Part shown: in pieces, positions 1-10,301 of the stretch | Layout of the letters: each line of letters starts with the position of its first letter | Numbering within the stretch: the first letter of the stretch is position 1 | NCBI RefSeq assembly: GCF_002127545.1 | Contig: NZ_MUBK01000003.1 | Location: 62,001-126,000 of the forward strand | DNA length: 64,000 bases | Direction: 5' to 3' | From: Xenorhabdus beddingii | Lineage (GTDB): Bacteria; Pseudomonadota; Gammaproteobacteria; Enterobacterales; Enterobacteriaceae | The notes under the pieces: model-generated | Databases searched by the model: none | What the model saw: the letters and a program-made list of their open reading frames with translations, nothing else | What the model was told of the DNA's origin: nothing | Made by a program: the position numbers and the translations under genes

Positions 1-177
1 TATTACCAAAAACTGGATTTCGTCCGTCATCAAACCCTGACTTGTTATAACGGTATTCAAGGTGATGGATGCGGCGAATGCGCTGCCTGCCATCTCCGCG
101 CCAGAGGGCTGGATAATTATTTAAACAATGCCCAATCCACAATGGCAGAGATGAAATCCAAAACACATGTTGGTTAA
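1..177 (+). CDS. queC: 7-cyano-7-deazaguanine synthase QueC, C-terminal end (partial)
   Basis: Only the last 58 codons are present; the frame is open from base 1 and stops with TAA. QueC converts 7-carboxy-7-deazaguanine to preQ0 in cytosolic queuosine biosynthesis, using ATP and ammonia. The fragment keeps the C-terminal zinc site: a Cys (in TCYNG) followed by the tight CGECAAC cluster, the C-x8-C-x2-C-x2-C arrangement known for the family. Convergent with fadM, as in E. coli. The N-terminal ATP-binding part lies outside the window, so completeness cannot be judged. Confidence 0.93.
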   Translation, partial: YYQKLDFVRHQTLTCYNGIQGDGCGECAACHLRARGLDNYLNNAQSTMAEMKSKTHVG

Positions 178-267
178 TCAAACCGTTTTATTTAATTAAC
201 GTTTGTAGGTAGAGAGGTTCAATGAACCTCTCACTATTTACATCTACGCTGTTTTCACTCTCCTGTT

Positions 268-666
268 TTAGCTCCTATATGCTTCCATTCTTTGCCGTAA
301 TTCACCTTCCAGAACGAGTGCTTTTTGAGTTTTCAAATCAATGCAGACAAATGTAGTTAAGGCATCTGCGATAATTTTATTATCACTCCTGCGCGTAATT
401 TCCTGAAAAAATGTGCCGCTTTTGTTGCCCAAGTCCCGCATGAAAGAGTTGACTTCCAGCTCATCGGTAACCACTGCCGGATGACGATAATTAATATTGA
501 TATTGACCACAACAAAACCAATATTTTTGCTGTTTAACCATTCCAGAGTGTCATCTTCAGTCAGTAAATCCCAGCGCGCTGCTTCCATAAATTCCAAATA
601 GCGTGCATTGTTCACATGCTGAAAAAGATCAATATGGTAGCCCCTAACTTTGATAATCGTGCTCAT
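268..666 (-). CDS. fadM: Long-chain acyl-CoA thioesterase FadM (YbaW)
   Basis: A 132-residue hotdog-fold thioesterase of the 4-hydroxybenzoyl-CoA thioesterase type, hydrolysing long-chain acyl-CoA in the cytosol. The N-terminus IKVRGYHIDLFQHVNNARYL carries the hotdog catalytic region (the DxxQHVNN segment), and the sequence tracks E. coli FadM along its whole length, including VVVNININYRHPAV and TFVCIDLKTQKAL. The start at MSTIIKVRG is chosen because the E. coli protein begins there; an in-frame ATG seven codons upstream would add MERNKIA, which has no counterpart. Convergent with queC, same position as in E. coli. Confidence 0.93.
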   Translation of the reverse strand: MSTIIKVRGYHIDLFQHVNNARYLEFMEAARWDLLTEDDTLEWLNSKNIGFVVVNININYRHPAVVTDELEVNSFMRDLGNKSGTFFQEITRRSDNKIIADALTTFVCIDLKTQKALVLEGELRQRMEAYRS

Positions 667-789
667 TGCTATTTTATTCCTCTCCACTCATCCGACCAGA
701 TAATGATTAACAATAGCAAAACAATTTAATTACAATAGCGTTTAATGAATTATTATTGATCGGTATCACAGCCCTCTTGGTAAGTTTGC

Positions 790-854
790 TACACCCGTCG
801 TCTTTCACGTTGCCGTTTTGTTGGCTACATCTTTCTTGAACTCCATTGGGTATA
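790..854. repeat. Short copy of a dispersed intergenic repeat
   Basis: About 65 bp beginning TACACCCGTCGTCTTTCACG and ending CCATTGGGTATA. It matches, in opposite orientation, the element at 61441-61501, and shares its two ends with the longer element upstream of lon (6377-6500). It sits in the fadM-ybaV intergenic region. The ends resemble each other in inverted orientation, as in non-autonomous palindromic elements. No coding capacity. Confidence 0.6.
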
Positions 855-892
855 TGTAAAAATAACTATGGCATTACAAGAGGGCTTCATAC

Positions 893-1285
893 TCAGTAAG
901 TTAATTTATTTCGATTCTTTTCTATAAGCATAGGCCCGATACCTTGAACTTCCTGCAATTGTTCTATTGCCGTAAACGGACCATATTTTTCACGATATTC
1001 AATAATCGCCTGTGCTTTTTTAGTCCCAACACCATTAAGCTCTTTCGCCAACTCTTCGGCACTTGCAGTATTGATGTTAAGGGTGCCTTCCTTTGATATT
1101 TGCTGGCTTGAAATTTGCTTACCTTCTTGCTGCGAGCCATTGTTTTCAATGGCCTTTTGATTCTGGCTAATGGGTTGTTTCACTATCTTATCAGTCGATT
1201 CATTCACTGTGCTGGCGTGAGCTAACGATATGTTGATACACACAGCCATCATGAGTGAGTTGAATAATATCCTTACATATTTCAT
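893..1285 (-). CDS. ybaV: ComEA-type helix-hairpin-helix protein YbaV
   Basis: 130 residues. Residues 1-25 form a signal peptide (MKYVRILF then hydrophobic, ending SLAHAS), then a Gln/Ser-rich linker, then a C-terminal ComEA-like double helix-hairpin-helix from about residue 70 with LNINTASAEELAKELNGVGT and VQGIGPMLIEKN, the usual non-specific DNA-binding motif. Likely a small periplasmic DNA-binding protein; the exact role of YbaV is not established. The start is set at the signal-peptide Met; a longer reading from TTG would add 36 residues that run through the terminator hairpin and look non-coding. Same neighbour order as E. coli (ppiD-ybaV-fadM). Confidence 0.9.
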   Translation of the reverse strand: MKYVRILFNSLMMAVCINISLAHASTVNESTDKIVKQPISQNQKAIENNGSQQEGKQISSQQISKEGTLNINTASAEELAKELNGVGTKKAQAIIEYREKYGPFTAIEQLQEVQGIGPMLIEKNRNKLTY

Positions 1286-1366
1286 ATAAATCTCTCCATG
1301 TTTTGTTGACGAGGGAGAGATTGCCATAATAATTTTTCTGGGCAATAGGTAAGATTTAAATATGCG

Positions 1367-1391
1367 AAAGGCCACGAAAGTGGCCTTTTTC
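1367..1391. terminator. Hairpin terminator between ppiD and ybaV
   Basis: Stem AAGGCCAC / GTGGCCTT around a GAAA loop with T runs on both sides. It is placed to end ppiD transcription on the minus strand, so ybaV probably has its own promoter in the roughly 80 bp that follow. Confidence 0.7.
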
Positions 1392-1433
1392 AATTGCTAT
1401 TTTGCACAAATAGCTGCGAGTGACTTCACAATT

Positions 1434-3314
1434 TTATTCGATTTGACCAAACTTAATATCAGCATTATCACGCAAATTAATGATGAGTGATTCCATCATG
1501 TTATTACCTGTTTGATACTGATAATTCGTTGTATATTGTTTGAGCTGCTCATCGGTAATAGAGCCTGGAGTCACTTTATCCAACTGGATCAATACTGCGT
1601 TACCTAGTTCATCTTGGGCTAAACCATATTCAACCTTACCCTCTTTAGGATGAGGTAAAGTGAATGCCATATCGGTAGCCTGATTAGTTTGTCCCATGCG
1701 TTGAACCACGGTAGGTTGGGCAAACTGGATTCCCGCAGCTTCCAATGCCTGCTCACCCTTACCTTCTTTCAAGGCAGCCAGTAATTTTTCACTCTCAACC
1801 TGAAGCTGTTTTTCCGCTTTCTGGCGCTTCACCAGTTCAGCGATTTCAGTTTTAGCTTGTTCGAATGGCTGAACGGTTTCAGGTTTAACATCGTCAACAC
1901 GCACAATAAAGGCTCTGTCACCCTCAACCGAAATGACATCAGAGTTAATGCCGGTTGATCCTTTATCATCAAGCAAATTGCCAGAGAAAATAGCCTGAAC
2001 AACTTGGCTGAAGTTAATATCAGCAGGCACATGATCACGATCAAACCAGTCAGTCGTCACAGCCTGATAACCGGCGGCTTTTTCTGCTGCCGCCAAAGAC
2101 TCATTATCATTAGCTGCCGCATCACTGACTTTTCTCTGTAAAGAGAAAAACGCATCAACCGCTTTTTCCTGCTTAACGATTTTTTCTATCTCCGAACGGA
2201 GATCTTCCAATGGCTTGACAACCTGAGGTTTGATATCGTCCAAACGGAAAATCGCATATCCATTGGATAACTTGACGACATTAGAAAGCTGCCCTTTCTG
2301 GGTCAAATTAGCGGTTTTAATCTCATTAGGCAGAGAATTCTCTTCCATCCAGCCGAGATCCCCTCCTTTTTGAGCAGAAAATTTATCTGTCGATTTTTCT
2401 GATGCTAATTGACTGAATTCAGCCCCTTTATTTAATTCATCCAAAACCGATTTAGCCGCCGAATCTGAGGCCAATTGAATAAAACTGTACTTCTTCTGTT
2501 CAGATTTGGTGTATTTCGACAGGTTGTCGTTATAATATTTTTCAATATCCGCATCAGATACGGTGACATTTTTCAGTTCATCCGCAGCATCCATCTTGAT
2601 ATAGCTGATTTTCACTTTCTCTGGCACAGCGAAATTTTTACTGTTCGCGTCATAGTAGTTTTTCAGCTCTTCATCGGTGACTTTTTGCTGCGCTTCTATT
2701 GATTTCAATTCAAGAGTTGCAAGGCGCACGGTTCTTTCTTGAAAACGAAGCGCGGCTTCCTGTTTGACTTCAGTCGGTAACGCGATTTCCGAATTTATCA
2801 ATATTTGCCTTAATTGACGATTAATAAGCTCTTGGCGAATCTGCTCAGCAAAGACGTCAGGACTCATGTTTGAGCGAGCAAGCAAGTCCAAATAATCCTG
2901 ATATTTCTTGTTATCAAATTTGTCATCGGTTCTAAGAAAAGGCAGGTTACGTATTTCCTGTGCAACCTGCTCATCACTCGCTGATAACCCCAACTTACGT
3001 GCGTATTGTTCAATCAAGGTGATATCGACCAGTTGATTTAATGAGTTACGCCGAAACTGCTGTACGGCCTGTTCATTACTCAACAAAGTTGAAAATTCAT
3101 CTCCCAGCCTCTCCTGCATAGCATTTTTCTCTCGCTGAAATGCTTGCTCTAGCTGAGCACGACTAATGGTTTGGCCATTCACTTTGGCAGCATAACTACC
3201 ACTTTCGCTCGACAGGTAGCCTGTGACACCTGTTACCAGAAAAGTCAGGATAATTAGAGCCAACACAATTTTAAGCACAGGACCGTTTGCCGCCGTGCGT
3301 AGGTTGTCCATCAT
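1434..3314 (-). CDS. ppiD: Periplasmic folding chaperone PpiD
   Basis: 626 residues (E. coli 623). A single inner-membrane anchor at about 15-34 (VLKIVLALIILTFLVTGVTG), then a large periplasmic part: a SurA_N-like chaperone segment and a parvulin-type domain at about 266-360 with GGDLGWMEENSLP and LSNVVKLSNGYAIFRLDD. PpiD associates with the SecYEG translocon and assists proteins emerging into the periplasm; its parvulin domain is known to be largely inactive. Start MMDNLRTAANG matches E. coli MMDSLRTAAN; two adjacent ATGs make the first codon uncertain by one. Lies downstream of hupB, separated by a terminator. Confidence 0.96.
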   Translation of the reverse strand: MMDNLRTAANGPVLKIVLALIILTFLVTGVTGYLSSESGSYAAKVNGQTISRAQLEQAFQREKNAMQERLGDEFSTLLSNEQAVQQFRRNSLNQLVDITLIEQYARKLGLSASDEQVAQEIRNLPFLRTDDKFDNKKYQDYLDLLARSNMSPDVFAEQIRQELINRQLRQILINSEIALPTEVKQEAALRFQERTVRLATLELKSIEAQQKVTDEELKNYYDANSKNFAVPEKVKISYIKMDAADELKNVTVSDADIEKYYNDNLSKYTKSEQKKYSFIQLASDSAAKSVLDELNKGAEFSQLASEKSTDKFSAQKGGDLGWMEENSLPNEIKTANLTQKGQLSNVVKLSNGYAIFRLDDIKPQVVKPLEDLRSEIEKIVKQEKAVDAFFSLQRKVSDAAANDNESLAAAEKAAGYQAVTTDWFDRDHVPADINFSQVVQAIFSGNLLDDKGSTGINSDVISVEGDRAFIVRVDDVKPETVQPFEQAKTEIAELVKRQKAEKQLQVESEKLLAALKEGKGEQALEAAGIQFAQPTVVQRMGQTNQATDMAFTLPHPKEGKVEYGLAQDELGNAVLIQLDKVTPGSITDEQLKQYTTNYQYQTGNNMMESLIINLRDNADIKFGQIE

Positions 3315-3380
3315 AAAGACGTAAAACTCCGCTTTAGTGAAAAAGAAACTGTCATATTACGACAATTCAGACGCTAAGAG

Positions 3381-3411
3381 AAAAAAAGCGCACCAATTGA
3401 TTGATGCGCTT
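3381..3411 (-). terminator. Rho-independent terminator of hupB
   Basis: On the minus strand AAGCGCA / TGCGCTT stem with an inner loop followed by a run of seven T's. It isolates hupB from ppiD. Confidence 0.85.
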
Positions 3412-3488
3412 ATATTCTAGCCTATCAACATTGCCTAGTCAGTTTAAGTTTACTGCCAGGCAAAAACGAGGAGCAGGTATCCTACTCA

Positions 3489-3764
3489 TTAACCGTTGAC
3501 AGCATCTTTCAGTCCCTTTCCCGCGCGGAAAGCAGGGACTTTTGCTGCTGCAATCTTGATTTCCTTGCCTGTCTGAGGGTTACGTCCCGTACGGGCTGCG
3601 CGCTCACGCACAGTAAACGTACCGAACCCTACCAAAGCGACATCATCACCGTCTTTCAATGCATCAGATACTGAAGAAATGAATGCATCTACTACACGTC
3701 CGGCTGCTGCCTTGGAAATATTCACATCAGCAACAATTTTGTCGATCAGTTGTGATTTATTCAC
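3489..3764 (-). CDS. hupB: DNA-binding protein HU-beta
   Basis: 91 residues; a small nucleoid protein that bends DNA as a dimer, normally with HU-alpha. The DNA-binding arm signature [20 protein letters not shown] and the dimer core [11 protein letters not shown] are intact. The start is taken as GTG ([10 protein letters not shown] read as [10 protein letters not shown]): it gives the conserved HU N-terminus, and a GGGGA ribosome-binding site lies eight bases upstream. Using the upstream ATGs would add MGMIR, absent from the family. It ends with one extra glycine relative to E. coli. Located between lon and ppiD as in other Enterobacterales. Confidence 0.96.
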   Translation of the reverse strand: MNKSQLIDKIVADVNISKAAAGRVVDAFISSVSDALKDGDDVALVGFGTFTVRERAARTGRNPQTGKEIKIAAAKVPAFRAGKGLKDAVNG

Positions 3765-3923
3765 TCTTATCATCCCCATTTAGTTTTACTATATGACAAA
3801 AACCGATTTATAACGGACAACACAACCGTCGTTCCGTCATATCAATCCTTTCCAGTATTAGCAAGAAATCATGGAACAGCAAAATATTTAATCGGATAAT
3901 TAGACTAGACTAACTTAATGACA

Positions 3924-3962
3924 CAAAAAAAGGCTGGCAAGTCTCAATTCACTTGCCAACCG
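3924..3962 (-). terminator. Rho-independent terminator of lon
   Basis: On the minus strand GGTTGGCAAGT / ACTTGCCAGCC stem with an eight-base loop and a long T tract. The 280 bp to hupB beyond it should carry the hupB promoter. Confidence 0.9.
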
Positions 3963-4004
3963 AAATTTTATATACACTTCTTGAGTTAGCTCACTATTTT
4001 TGTA

Positions 4005-6359
4005 CTATTTTAGTGATACTACTTCTGCACCAAATGCAGGTTTCTGCAAAGCTATAGCTAAAATATCTTCTATACGCTTAACGGGATGGATTTCCAAATC
4101 TTGAATGACGTTCTGTGGGATCTCTTCCAAATCACGTTTATTTTCATCTGGAATGATGACGGTTTTAATTCCCCCACGGTGAGCGGCCAGCAGTTTTTCC
4201 TTCAGGCCACCAATTGGCAGGACTAAACCGCGTAACGTAATTTCACCCGTCATAGCCACATCAGCACGAACCGGGTTACCTGTCAGACAAGAAACCAATG
4301 CGGTGCACATGGCAATCCCCGCACTCGGACCATCTTTCGGCGTCGCCCCTTCAGGTACATGCACGTGAATATCACGTTTTTCATGAAAATCAGGGCTGAT
4401 GCCCAGTTTATCAGCACGAGCCCGAACAACAGTCAATGCCGCCTGAATGGATTCCTGCATAACTTCACCCAATGAGCCAGTATAGGTCAATTTACCTTTA
4501 CCTGGCACACTGGCTGTTTCAATCGTCAGCAGATCGCCACCGACTTCTGTCCATGCAAGACCGGTTACCTGACCAACCCGGTTTTCTGTATCAGCACGAC
4601 CGTAATCGACCCGCTGTACTCCCAGATAATCTTTCAGGTTATCCGCGTTGATTTCAATGTGCTTGATCTTCTTATCCATCAACAATGCTTTCACGGCCTT
4701 ACGACACAATTTAGAGATTTCACGTTCCAGACTACGAACGCCAGCCTCACGGGTGTAGTAACGGATAATGCCGATAATGGCACCATCATCAATGGTTAAT
4801 TCGCCTTTTTTCAGGGCGTTGCGCTCGATCTGTTTTGGCAGAAGATGACGCTTGGCAATATTCAGTTTTTCATCTTCGGTGTAACCCGACAGGCGAATGA
4901 CTTCCATACGATCCAGCAGGGGAGCAGGGATATTCATGGAGTTAGACGTTGCCACAAACATAACATCAGACAGATCGTAATCGACTTCAAGGTAATGATC
5001 GCTAAATGCTACGTTTTGTTCAGGATCAAGGACTTCCAACAATGCTGAAGCCGGATCACCGCGCATGTCAGATGACATTTTGTCAATTTCATCCAATAGG
5101 AACAGCGGGTTTTTCACGCCGATTTTGGACATTTTCTGAATTAATTTGCCCGGCATGGAACCAATATAGGTACGGCGGTGCCCACGGATTTCTCCTTCAT
5201 CATGCACGCCTCCCAATGCCATACGCACGTATTTGCGCCCGGTTGCGCGTGCAATGGAGCGTCCCAATGAGGTTTTACCCACGCCTGGAGGCCCGACCAG
5301 ACAGAGTATTGGTCCCTTAATCTTGTTAATACGGCTTTGTACTGCGAGATATTCAAGAATACGCTCTTTGACGCGCTCCAAACCATAATGGTCTATATCC
5401 AGCACTTCCTGAGCTTTCACCAGATCTTTTTTGACCTTGCTACGCGCAACCCAAGGAATTTGTACCATCCAGTCAATATAACCACGAACAACTGTTGCTT
5501 CAGCCGACATTGGAGACATCATTTTTAATTTCTGCAATTCAGCTTCTGCTCTTTCGCGCGCCTCTTTAGGCATTTTCGCCTCTTCGATTTTGCGCTTTAG
5601 CGTCTCATATTCATCAGGTGCATCATCCATCTCACCCAATTCTTTCTGGATCGCTTTCATTTGCTCATTCAGGTAGTACTCGCGCTGGCTTTTTTCCATC
5701 TGTTTTTTAACGCGGTTACGGATACGTTTTTCTACCTGTAGAAGATCGATCTCTGATTCCATCATTGCAATCAGATATTCAATGCGCTCAACAACATCAG
5801 TCATTTCTAGAACAGCCTGTTTGTCATTGATTTTCAAAGGCATGTGCGCAGTAATGGTATCAGCCAACTTTGCTGCATCTTCAATACTGTGCAACGATGT
5901 CAATACTTCCGGCGGGATCTTTTTGTTCAGTTTGACATAACCTTCAAACTGATTGATCGCTGTTCTTACCAGAACTTCTTGTTCACGTTCATCAACATCA
6001 GGAGATTCAAAATATTCAACTTGCGCATAAAAATACTCGCCATTGTCCGTCAACGTAGTAATGCGAGCACGCTGTAAACCTTCAACCAGAACTTTTACTG
6101 TGCCATCTGGTAGTTTCAGCATCTGTAAAACAGAAGCCACTGTACCTACGGAGAAAAGATCATTGACTCCCGGTTCGTCAGTGGATGCTTCTTTTTGCGC
6201 GACCAACATGACCTGTTTGTCATGATCCATTGCTGCTTCCAGGCAATGAATCGACTTCTCACGCCCAACAAACAGAGGGATCACCATATGTGGGTAAACC
6301 ACTACATCGCGCAAAGGCAATACAGGGATTTCTATGCGTTCGGAACGCTCAGGATTCAT
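4005..6359 (-). CDS. lon: ATP-dependent protease La (Lon)
   Basis: 784 residues, exactly the E. coli length. N-terminal substrate-recognition domain (begins [18 protein letters not shown]), AAA+ domain with Walker A GPPGVGKT near 356-363 and Walker B FLLDEID, then the protease domain with catalytic Ser679 in PKDGPSAG and Lys722 in GGLKEK. Cytosolic hexamer degrading misfolded and regulatory proteins. The start is the MNPERSER Met with an AAGAGAGAG ribosome site; a 12-residue upstream extension lies partly in a repeat element and is unlikely. A conserved heat-shock promoter is visible at 6571-6598. The leader is long and contains a 124-bp repeat. Confidence 0.98.
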   Translation of the reverse strand: MNPERSERIEIPVLPLRDVVVYPHMVIPLFVGREKSIHCLEAAMDHDKQVMLVAQKEASTDEPGVNDLFSVGTVASVLQMLKLPDGTVKVLVEGLQRARITTLTDNGEYFYAQVEYFESPDVDEREQEVLVRTAINQFEGYVKLNKKIPPEVLTSLHSIEDAAKLADTITAHMPLKINDKQAVLEMTDVVERIEYLIAMMESEIDLLQVEKRIRNRVKKQMEKSQREYYLNEQMKAIQKELGEMDDAPDEYETLKRKIEEAKMPKEARERAEAELQKLKMMSPMSAEATVVRGYIDWMVQIPWVARSKVKKDLVKAQEVLDIDHYGLERVKERILEYLAVQSRINKIKGPILCLVGPPGVGKTSLGRSIARATGRKYVRMALGGVHDEGEIRGHRRTYIGSMPGKLIQKMSKIGVKNPLFLLDEIDKMSSDMRGDPASALLEVLDPEQNVAFSDHYLEVDYDLSDVMFVATSNSMNIPAPLLDRMEVIRLSGYTEDEKLNIAKRHLLPKQIERNALKKGELTIDDGAIIGIIRYYTREAGVRSLEREISKLCRKAVKALLMDKKIKHIEINADNLKDYLGVQRVDYGRADTENRVGQVTGLAWTEVGGDLLTIETASVPGKGKLTYTGSLGEVMQESIQAALTVVRARADKLGISPDFHEKRDIHVHVPEGATPKDGPSAGIAMCTALVSCLTGNPVRADVAMTGEITLRGLVLPIGGLKEKLLAAHRGGIKTVIIPDENKRDLEEIPQNVIQDLEIHPVKRIEDILAIALQKPAFGAEVVSLK

Positions 6360-6376
6360 AGAGCTCTCTCTTCGTT

Positions 6377-6500
6377 TATACCCTTCACTTTTCAAGTTGC
6401 CTCCTTGTTAGCTGCGCTCACTCACCCCAGTCACATCGTTAGCTACGCTTCTGGGGATTCATTTACTTGCCGTCGCGAAGCAACTCGAAATCTATTGGGT
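6377..6500. repeat. 124-bp dispersed palindromic repeat in the lon leader
   Basis: Begins TATACCCTTCACTTTTCAAG and ends ATCTATTGGGTA. It contains an internal part (GCTGCGCTCACTCACCCCAG and onward) missing from the short copies at 790-854 and 61441-61501; a partial copy of its first half lies at 56243-56291. It occupies the interval between the lon heat-shock promoter and the lon ribosome-binding site, so it should be transcribed as part of the lon mRNA leader. Family known informally from Xenorhabdus/Photorhabdus intergenic regions; I cannot name it precisely. Confidence 0.75.
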
Positions 6501-6524
6501 ACAGCTTTCGCCAGTTTTTAGGAA

Positions 6525-6548
6525 TCTCGTGAAACACGGTTTTCACGA
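6525..6548. other. Perfect 9-bp inverted repeat in the lon leader
   Basis: CTCGTGAAA / TTTCACGAG arms separated by six bases, between the lon promoter and the dispersed repeat. It would form a hairpin near the 5' end of the lon transcript. No T tract follows, so it is not an obvious terminator; it may be an mRNA-stabilising or regulatory structure. Confidence 0.5.
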
Positions 6549-6570
6549 GTTTCACTTCAAAGAATACAAA

Positions 6571-6598
6571 ATATATGGGGACAAGAATCTGACATTCA
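6571..6598 (-). promoter_or_regulatory. Sigma-32 heat-shock promoter of lon
   Basis: On the minus strand TTGAATGT, 11 bases, CCCCATATA. The E. coli lon promoter, as I recall it, has the same two blocks at the same spacing, and both fit the sigma-32 consensus (CTTGAA / CCCCATnT). It lies about 212 bp upstream of the lon start, further than in E. coli because of the repeat insertion. Confidence 0.8.
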
Positions 6599-6611
6599 AT
6601 AGCCTATATCT

Positions 6612-6650
6612 GCAAAAAACAAAATGAGGGAAAATCCCTCATTTGTATTT
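6612..6650 (-). terminator. Rho-independent terminator of clpX
   Basis: On the minus strand AAATGAGGGA / TCCCTCATTT stem with a three-base loop, followed by GTTTTTTG. It separates clpX from lon. Confidence 0.88.
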
Positions 6651-6693
6651 TTTCAATGCGTATTGATAATCGGTATTTCCTACCCTATTTTCT

Positions 6694-7965
6694 TCACTCA
6701 CCAGAAACTTGGGCATCCGGCTTGCTATATATCAATAATGGTGCGGATTTCTCTTCGACAACCGCTTCATCAACGACCACTTTCTCGATATGTTCCATTG
6801 ATGGCAGGTCATACATTGTGTCCAGCAAAACACCTTCAACAATTGAACGAAGACCACGGGCGCCGGTTTTACGTGCCATTGCCTTTTTCGCGATGGCAGT
6901 CAACGCTTCTTTTCTGAACTCCAGTTCAACACCTTCAAGATTAAACAGAGCCTGATACTGTTTGGTCAGCGCATTTTTTGGCTCTTGTAGGATCTCAATC
7001 AGTGCTTCTTCATTGAGTTCAGTCAATGTTGCCAAGACCGGCAGACGGCCAATGAATTCAGGAATTAAACCAAATTTGATTAAATCTCCCGGTTCAACCT
7101 GAGACAGCAATTCACCTTCTGTTGCTTTCTCAGATTCGCCTTTAACTGTAGCACTAAAACCAATACCTGAACTGATATTCAAACGCTGGCTGACAACTTT
7201 ATCCAGACCGGCAAACGCACCACCACAAATAAACAGGATTTTGGAAGTATCAACCTGCAAAAACTCCTGTTGTGGATGTTTACGACCACCCTGAGGTGGA
7301 ACCGCTGCCACAGTGCCCTCTATCAGTTTCAACAACGCCTGCTGAACCCCTTCACCCGATACATCACGGGTAATCGAAGGGTTGTCAGATTTACGGGAAA
7401 TTTTATCTATTTCATCAATATACACGATACCACGCTGTGCTTTCTGCACGTCGTAGTCACATTTTTGCAGAAGTTTCTGGATAATATTTTCTACGTCTTC
7501 CCCAACATAACCCGCTTCAGTCAATGTCGTGGCGTCAGCCATAGTAAACGGAACATCCAAATAGCGGGCAAGTGTCTCAGCCAGCAGGGTTTTACCGCTT
7601 CCTGTCGGGCCAATGAGCAAGATATTGCTTTTGCCTAATTCCACACCATTATTGCTGTCCCCATTACGTAGTCTCTTGTAATGGTTATAGACAGCCACTG
7701 CTAACACTTTTTTCGCCGTTTCCTGACCAATGACATAATCATCCAGATGTTGACGAATTTCATGAGGGGTAGGTAATGCGCTACGCTCACGATGTGGTAC
7801 CAGCTCTTTAATTTCTTCGCGAATGATATCATTACATAAATCGACACATTCATCGCAGATATACACTGACGGGCCGGCGATTAATTTCCGGACTTCATGT
7901 TGGCTTTTTCCGCAGAAAGAGCAATACAGCAGCTTTCCTGAACCGTCTTTGCGCTTATCTGTCAT
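6694..7965 (-). CDS. clpX: ClpX ATPase, specificity subunit of ClpXP
   Basis: 423 residues. An N-terminal zinc-binding domain with Cys15, Cys18, Cys37 and Cys40 recognises substrates and adaptors. The AAA+ module follows, with Walker A GPTGSGKT near 120, Walker [11 protein letters not shown], and the RGL/sensor-2 region [11 protein letters not shown]. It unfolds tagged proteins and feeds them into ClpP in the cytosol. It is 145 bp downstream of clpP on the same strand. That gap contains an inverted pair TTACTCCG / CGGAGTAA but no clear T-tailed terminator, so co-transcription with clpP is likely. Confidence 0.97.
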   Translation of the reverse strand: MTDKRKDGSGKLLYCSFCGKSQHEVRKLIAGPSVYICDECVDLCNDIIREEIKELVPHRERSALPTPHEIRQHLDDYVIGQETAKKVLAVAVYNHYKRLRNGDSNNGVELGKSNILLIGPTGSGKTLLAETLARYLDVPFTMADATTLTEAGYVGEDVENIIQKLLQKCDYDVQKAQRGIVYIDEIDKISRKSDNPSITRDVSGEGVQQALLKLIEGTVAAVPPQGGRKHPQQEFLQVDTSKILFICGGAFAGLDKVVSQRLNISSGIGFSATVKGESEKATEGELLSQVEPGDLIKFGLIPEFIGRLPVLATLTELNEEALIEILQEPKNALTKQYQALFNLEGVELEFRKEALTAIAKKAMARKTGARGLRSIVEGVLLDTMYDLPSMEHIEKVVVDEAVVEEKSAPLLIYSKPDAQVSGE

Positions 7966-8110
7966 CAGTCAACCTCACTTTATGAACTGTTATCCCAGTT
8001 TATCTGGCATAACAGAAAAAACGCTGTTATTACTCCGCCCGGTTTAACGTCAACATAAAGAAGCGCCCTGAAAGGAGCAGCATCGGAGTAATAAAGTAAT
8101 TGTCAATAAA

Positions 8111-8734
8111 TTAGTTGCGCTGGGTGAATACACTATCAACCAGTCCGTATTCTACGGCTTCTGAGGCTGATAGGAAACGATCACGTTCTGTATCTTCAGC
8201 GATCTTATCAAGGGATTTCCCAGTATGTTTTGCCATCAATTCGTTCATACGAGCTTTAACCTTGAGTATTTCTTGTGCATGGATTTCAATATCCGTCGCC
8301 TGTCCTTGGAAACCACCTAATGGCTGGTGAATCATAACCCTGGAATTCGGCAGACAGAAACGCTTGCCTTTTGCCCCAGCAGTCAACAAAAATGCTCCCA
8401 TTGAGCAGGCCTGCCCCATACAAATGGTACTCACATCCGGCTTGATAAATTGCATCGTGTCGTAAATAGACATGCCAGCCGTAATAACCCCACCCGGAGA
8501 GTTGATATATAAATGAATATCTTTTTCTGGGTTTTCTGCTTCCAAGAATAACATTTGGGCAGCAACCAAGTTCGCCATATGATCTTCAACTGGCCCAGTC
8601 AGAAAAATAATACGATCTTTTAATAAGCGGGAGTAAATATCAAATGCGCGCTCCCCACGTGCTGTTTGTTCAACCACCATCGGCACCAAAGACATGTTAG
8701 GTGCATATTGATCTTGCTTGCCACTGTATGACAT
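8111..8734 (-). CDS. clpP: ClpP serine protease subunit
   Basis: 207 residues, the E. coli length. The catalytic triad is in place: Ser111 in GQACSMGAF, His136 in VMIHQPLGG and Asp185 in EDTERDRF. The first about 14 residues are the self-cleaved propeptide. It forms the double-heptamer chamber used with ClpX or ClpA. The start has an AGGAGA ribosome site. Order tig-clpP-clpX-lon is as in E. coli; a tig terminator precedes it, so clpP has its own promoter within the 180 bp upstream, which I could not locate with confidence. Confidence 0.97.
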   Translation of the reverse strand: MSYSGKQDQYAPNMSLVPMVVEQTARGERAFDIYSRLLKDRIIFLTGPVEDHMANLVAAQMLFLEAENPEKDIHLYINSPGGVITAGMSIYDTMQFIKPDVSTICMGQACSMGAFLLTAGAKGKRFCLPNSRVMIHQPLGGFQGQATDIEIHAQEILKVKARMNELMAKHTGKSLDKIAEDTERDRFLSASEAVEYGLVDSVFTQRN

Positions 8735-8914
8735 TTCCGTCTCCTAATAGAACTCACGCTGGTGCCATTCATAACTGATTCTACTTGAGATAAGCGATGA
8801 TGACCATGATCCAAAGTTAACTAACAAGGGGTTTTTCCCCCTCTAAAAAGTAGTAAGCTCTTACATAATAGTAAGAAAGGATATGAGGTTAAATCTGTTT
8901 TTTTCAAGAAAAAT

Positions 8915-8946
8915 AAAAAAAACCCGCAAGCAGAGCCTGCGGGTTT
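8915..8946 (-). terminator. Rho-independent terminator of tig
   Basis: On the minus strand an AAACCCGCAGGC stem (one mismatch) pairing with GCTTGCGGGTTT, followed by a run of T's. Confidence 0.9.
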
Positions 8947-8996
8947 ACTTTATTGAGAGTGAGATTTCATCATCTCAGGCAATCAATAAATGAAAC

Positions 8997-10301
8997 TTAT
9001 GCCAGTTGATTTTGGTTCATAAGCTCATTGAAACCAGTTTCTTTTTCAGAAACTTTAGCTTTACTCAGAACGAGTTCAACAGCCTGCTCTTCCAGAGCCA
9101 TATTGCGAATGCTGTTCATCAATTCTTTGTTTTTGCCGTAGTATTCAACAACTTCTTTTGGATCTTCGTAAGCAGCAGCCATCTCTTCGATCAGTGTATT
9201 AACACGATCTTCTTCGACTTTCAGCTCATTGCTGCTGATAACTTCACCTAACAGCAAGCCAACAACAACGCGACGTTTTGCCTGTTCTTCGAACAGTTCA
9301 CGCGGCAGTTCCAGAGCCTGTTTTTCATTGCCGCCAAAACGCTGGGCAGCCTGACGGCGCAGTACATCAATTTCACCATCAACAACCGCAGCAGGAACGT
9401 CAATTTCGTTAGCGTTAACCAGACCATCAAGAACCTGAGTTTTGATGCGATCACGAACGGCATTTTTCAGTTCACGTTCCATGTTCTTACGAATTTCAGC
9501 ACGCAGACCTTCAACAGTCGTATCCGCAATACCAAAACGCTTGATGAACTCTTCGGTCAGCTCTGGCAGTTCACGCTGTTCAATTTTCTTCAGATTGATG
9601 ACGAACTTAGCCGCTTTACCTTTCAGGTTTTCTGCGTGGTAATCTTCTGGGAAAGTCACATCGATGGTGAATTCTTCACCCGCTTTGTGACCAACGATAC
9701 CGTCTTCAAAACCTGGGATCATACGACCCTGGCCCATCGCCAGAACGAAATCTGTGGATTTACCACCTTCAAACTCTTCACCATCGACAGAGCCGGTGAA
9801 ATCAACAGTGACACGATCTTCCGCAGTTGCTGCTTCGTCAGTGTCTTTCCAACTGGCCTGCTGCTTACGCAGAGTATCCAGCATGGTGTCAACATCTGCA
9901 TCGTTAACTGCAACGACAGGTTTTTCAACTTCAATTTCTTCCAGACCTTTCAGTTCAATTTCTGGATAAACTTCAAACTCAACGGCATAAGTGAAGTCTT
10001 CGCCTTCTTTAAACTGTTCAGGTTTGTAGCTTGGTGCGCCTGCTGGATTGATTTTGTGCTCAATGATTGCATTGATGAAATTACGCTGCATCAGATCACC
10101 CAGAACATCCTGAAGGACAGAAGCGCCATAACGCTGCTGAACAACCTTCATTGGCACTTTACCCTTACGGAAGCCATCAATACGGACTTTCTTTGCTACA
10201 TTAACCAATTCACTGCTAACTGCTTTTTCGATATCGGCAGCAGGAACGGTGATTGACACACGACGCCCAAGGCCTTGAGTGGTTTCAACAGAAACTTGCA
10301 T
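8997..10301 (-). CDS. tig: Trigger factor
   Basis: 434 residues; ribosome-associated chaperone. The N-terminal ribosome-binding domain carries the signature [17 protein letters not shown] (E. coli has GFRKGKVP), an FKBP-type prolyl isomerase domain sits at about 150-245 ([17 protein letters not shown] and [18 protein letters not shown]), and the rest is the C-terminal chaperone cradle. It binds nascent chains at the L23 exit site. The start has an upstream GGTAACA stretch. The 400 bp between tig and bolA hold only the tig promoter region and the bolA terminator. Confidence 0.97.
   Translation of the reverse strand: MQVSVETTQGLGRRVSITVPAADIEKAVSSELVNVAKKVRIDGFRKGKVPMKVVQQRYGASVLQDVLGDLMQRNFINAIIEHKINPAGAPSYKPEQFKEGEDFTYAVEFEVYPEIELKGLEEIEVEKPVVAVNDADVDTMLDTLRKQQASWKDTDEAATAEDRVTVDFTGSVDGEEFEGGKSTDFVLAMGQGRMIPGFEDGIVGHKAGEEFTIDVTFPEDYHAENLKGKAAKFVINLKKIEQRELPELTEEFIKRFGIADTTVEGLRAEIRKNMERELKNAVRDRIKTQVLDGLVNANEIDVPAAVVDGEIDVLRRQAAQRFGGNEKQALELPRELFEEQAKRRVVVGLLLGEVISSNELKVEEDRVNTLIEEMAAAYEDPKEVVEYYGKNKELMNSIRNMALEEQAVELVLSKAKVSEKETGFNELMNQNQLA

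Noticed and set aside
9636-10256. 206-codon plus-strand open frame opposite tig
   Set aside because: It lies entirely antisense to a highly conserved gene; its length follows from codon bias on the other strand.
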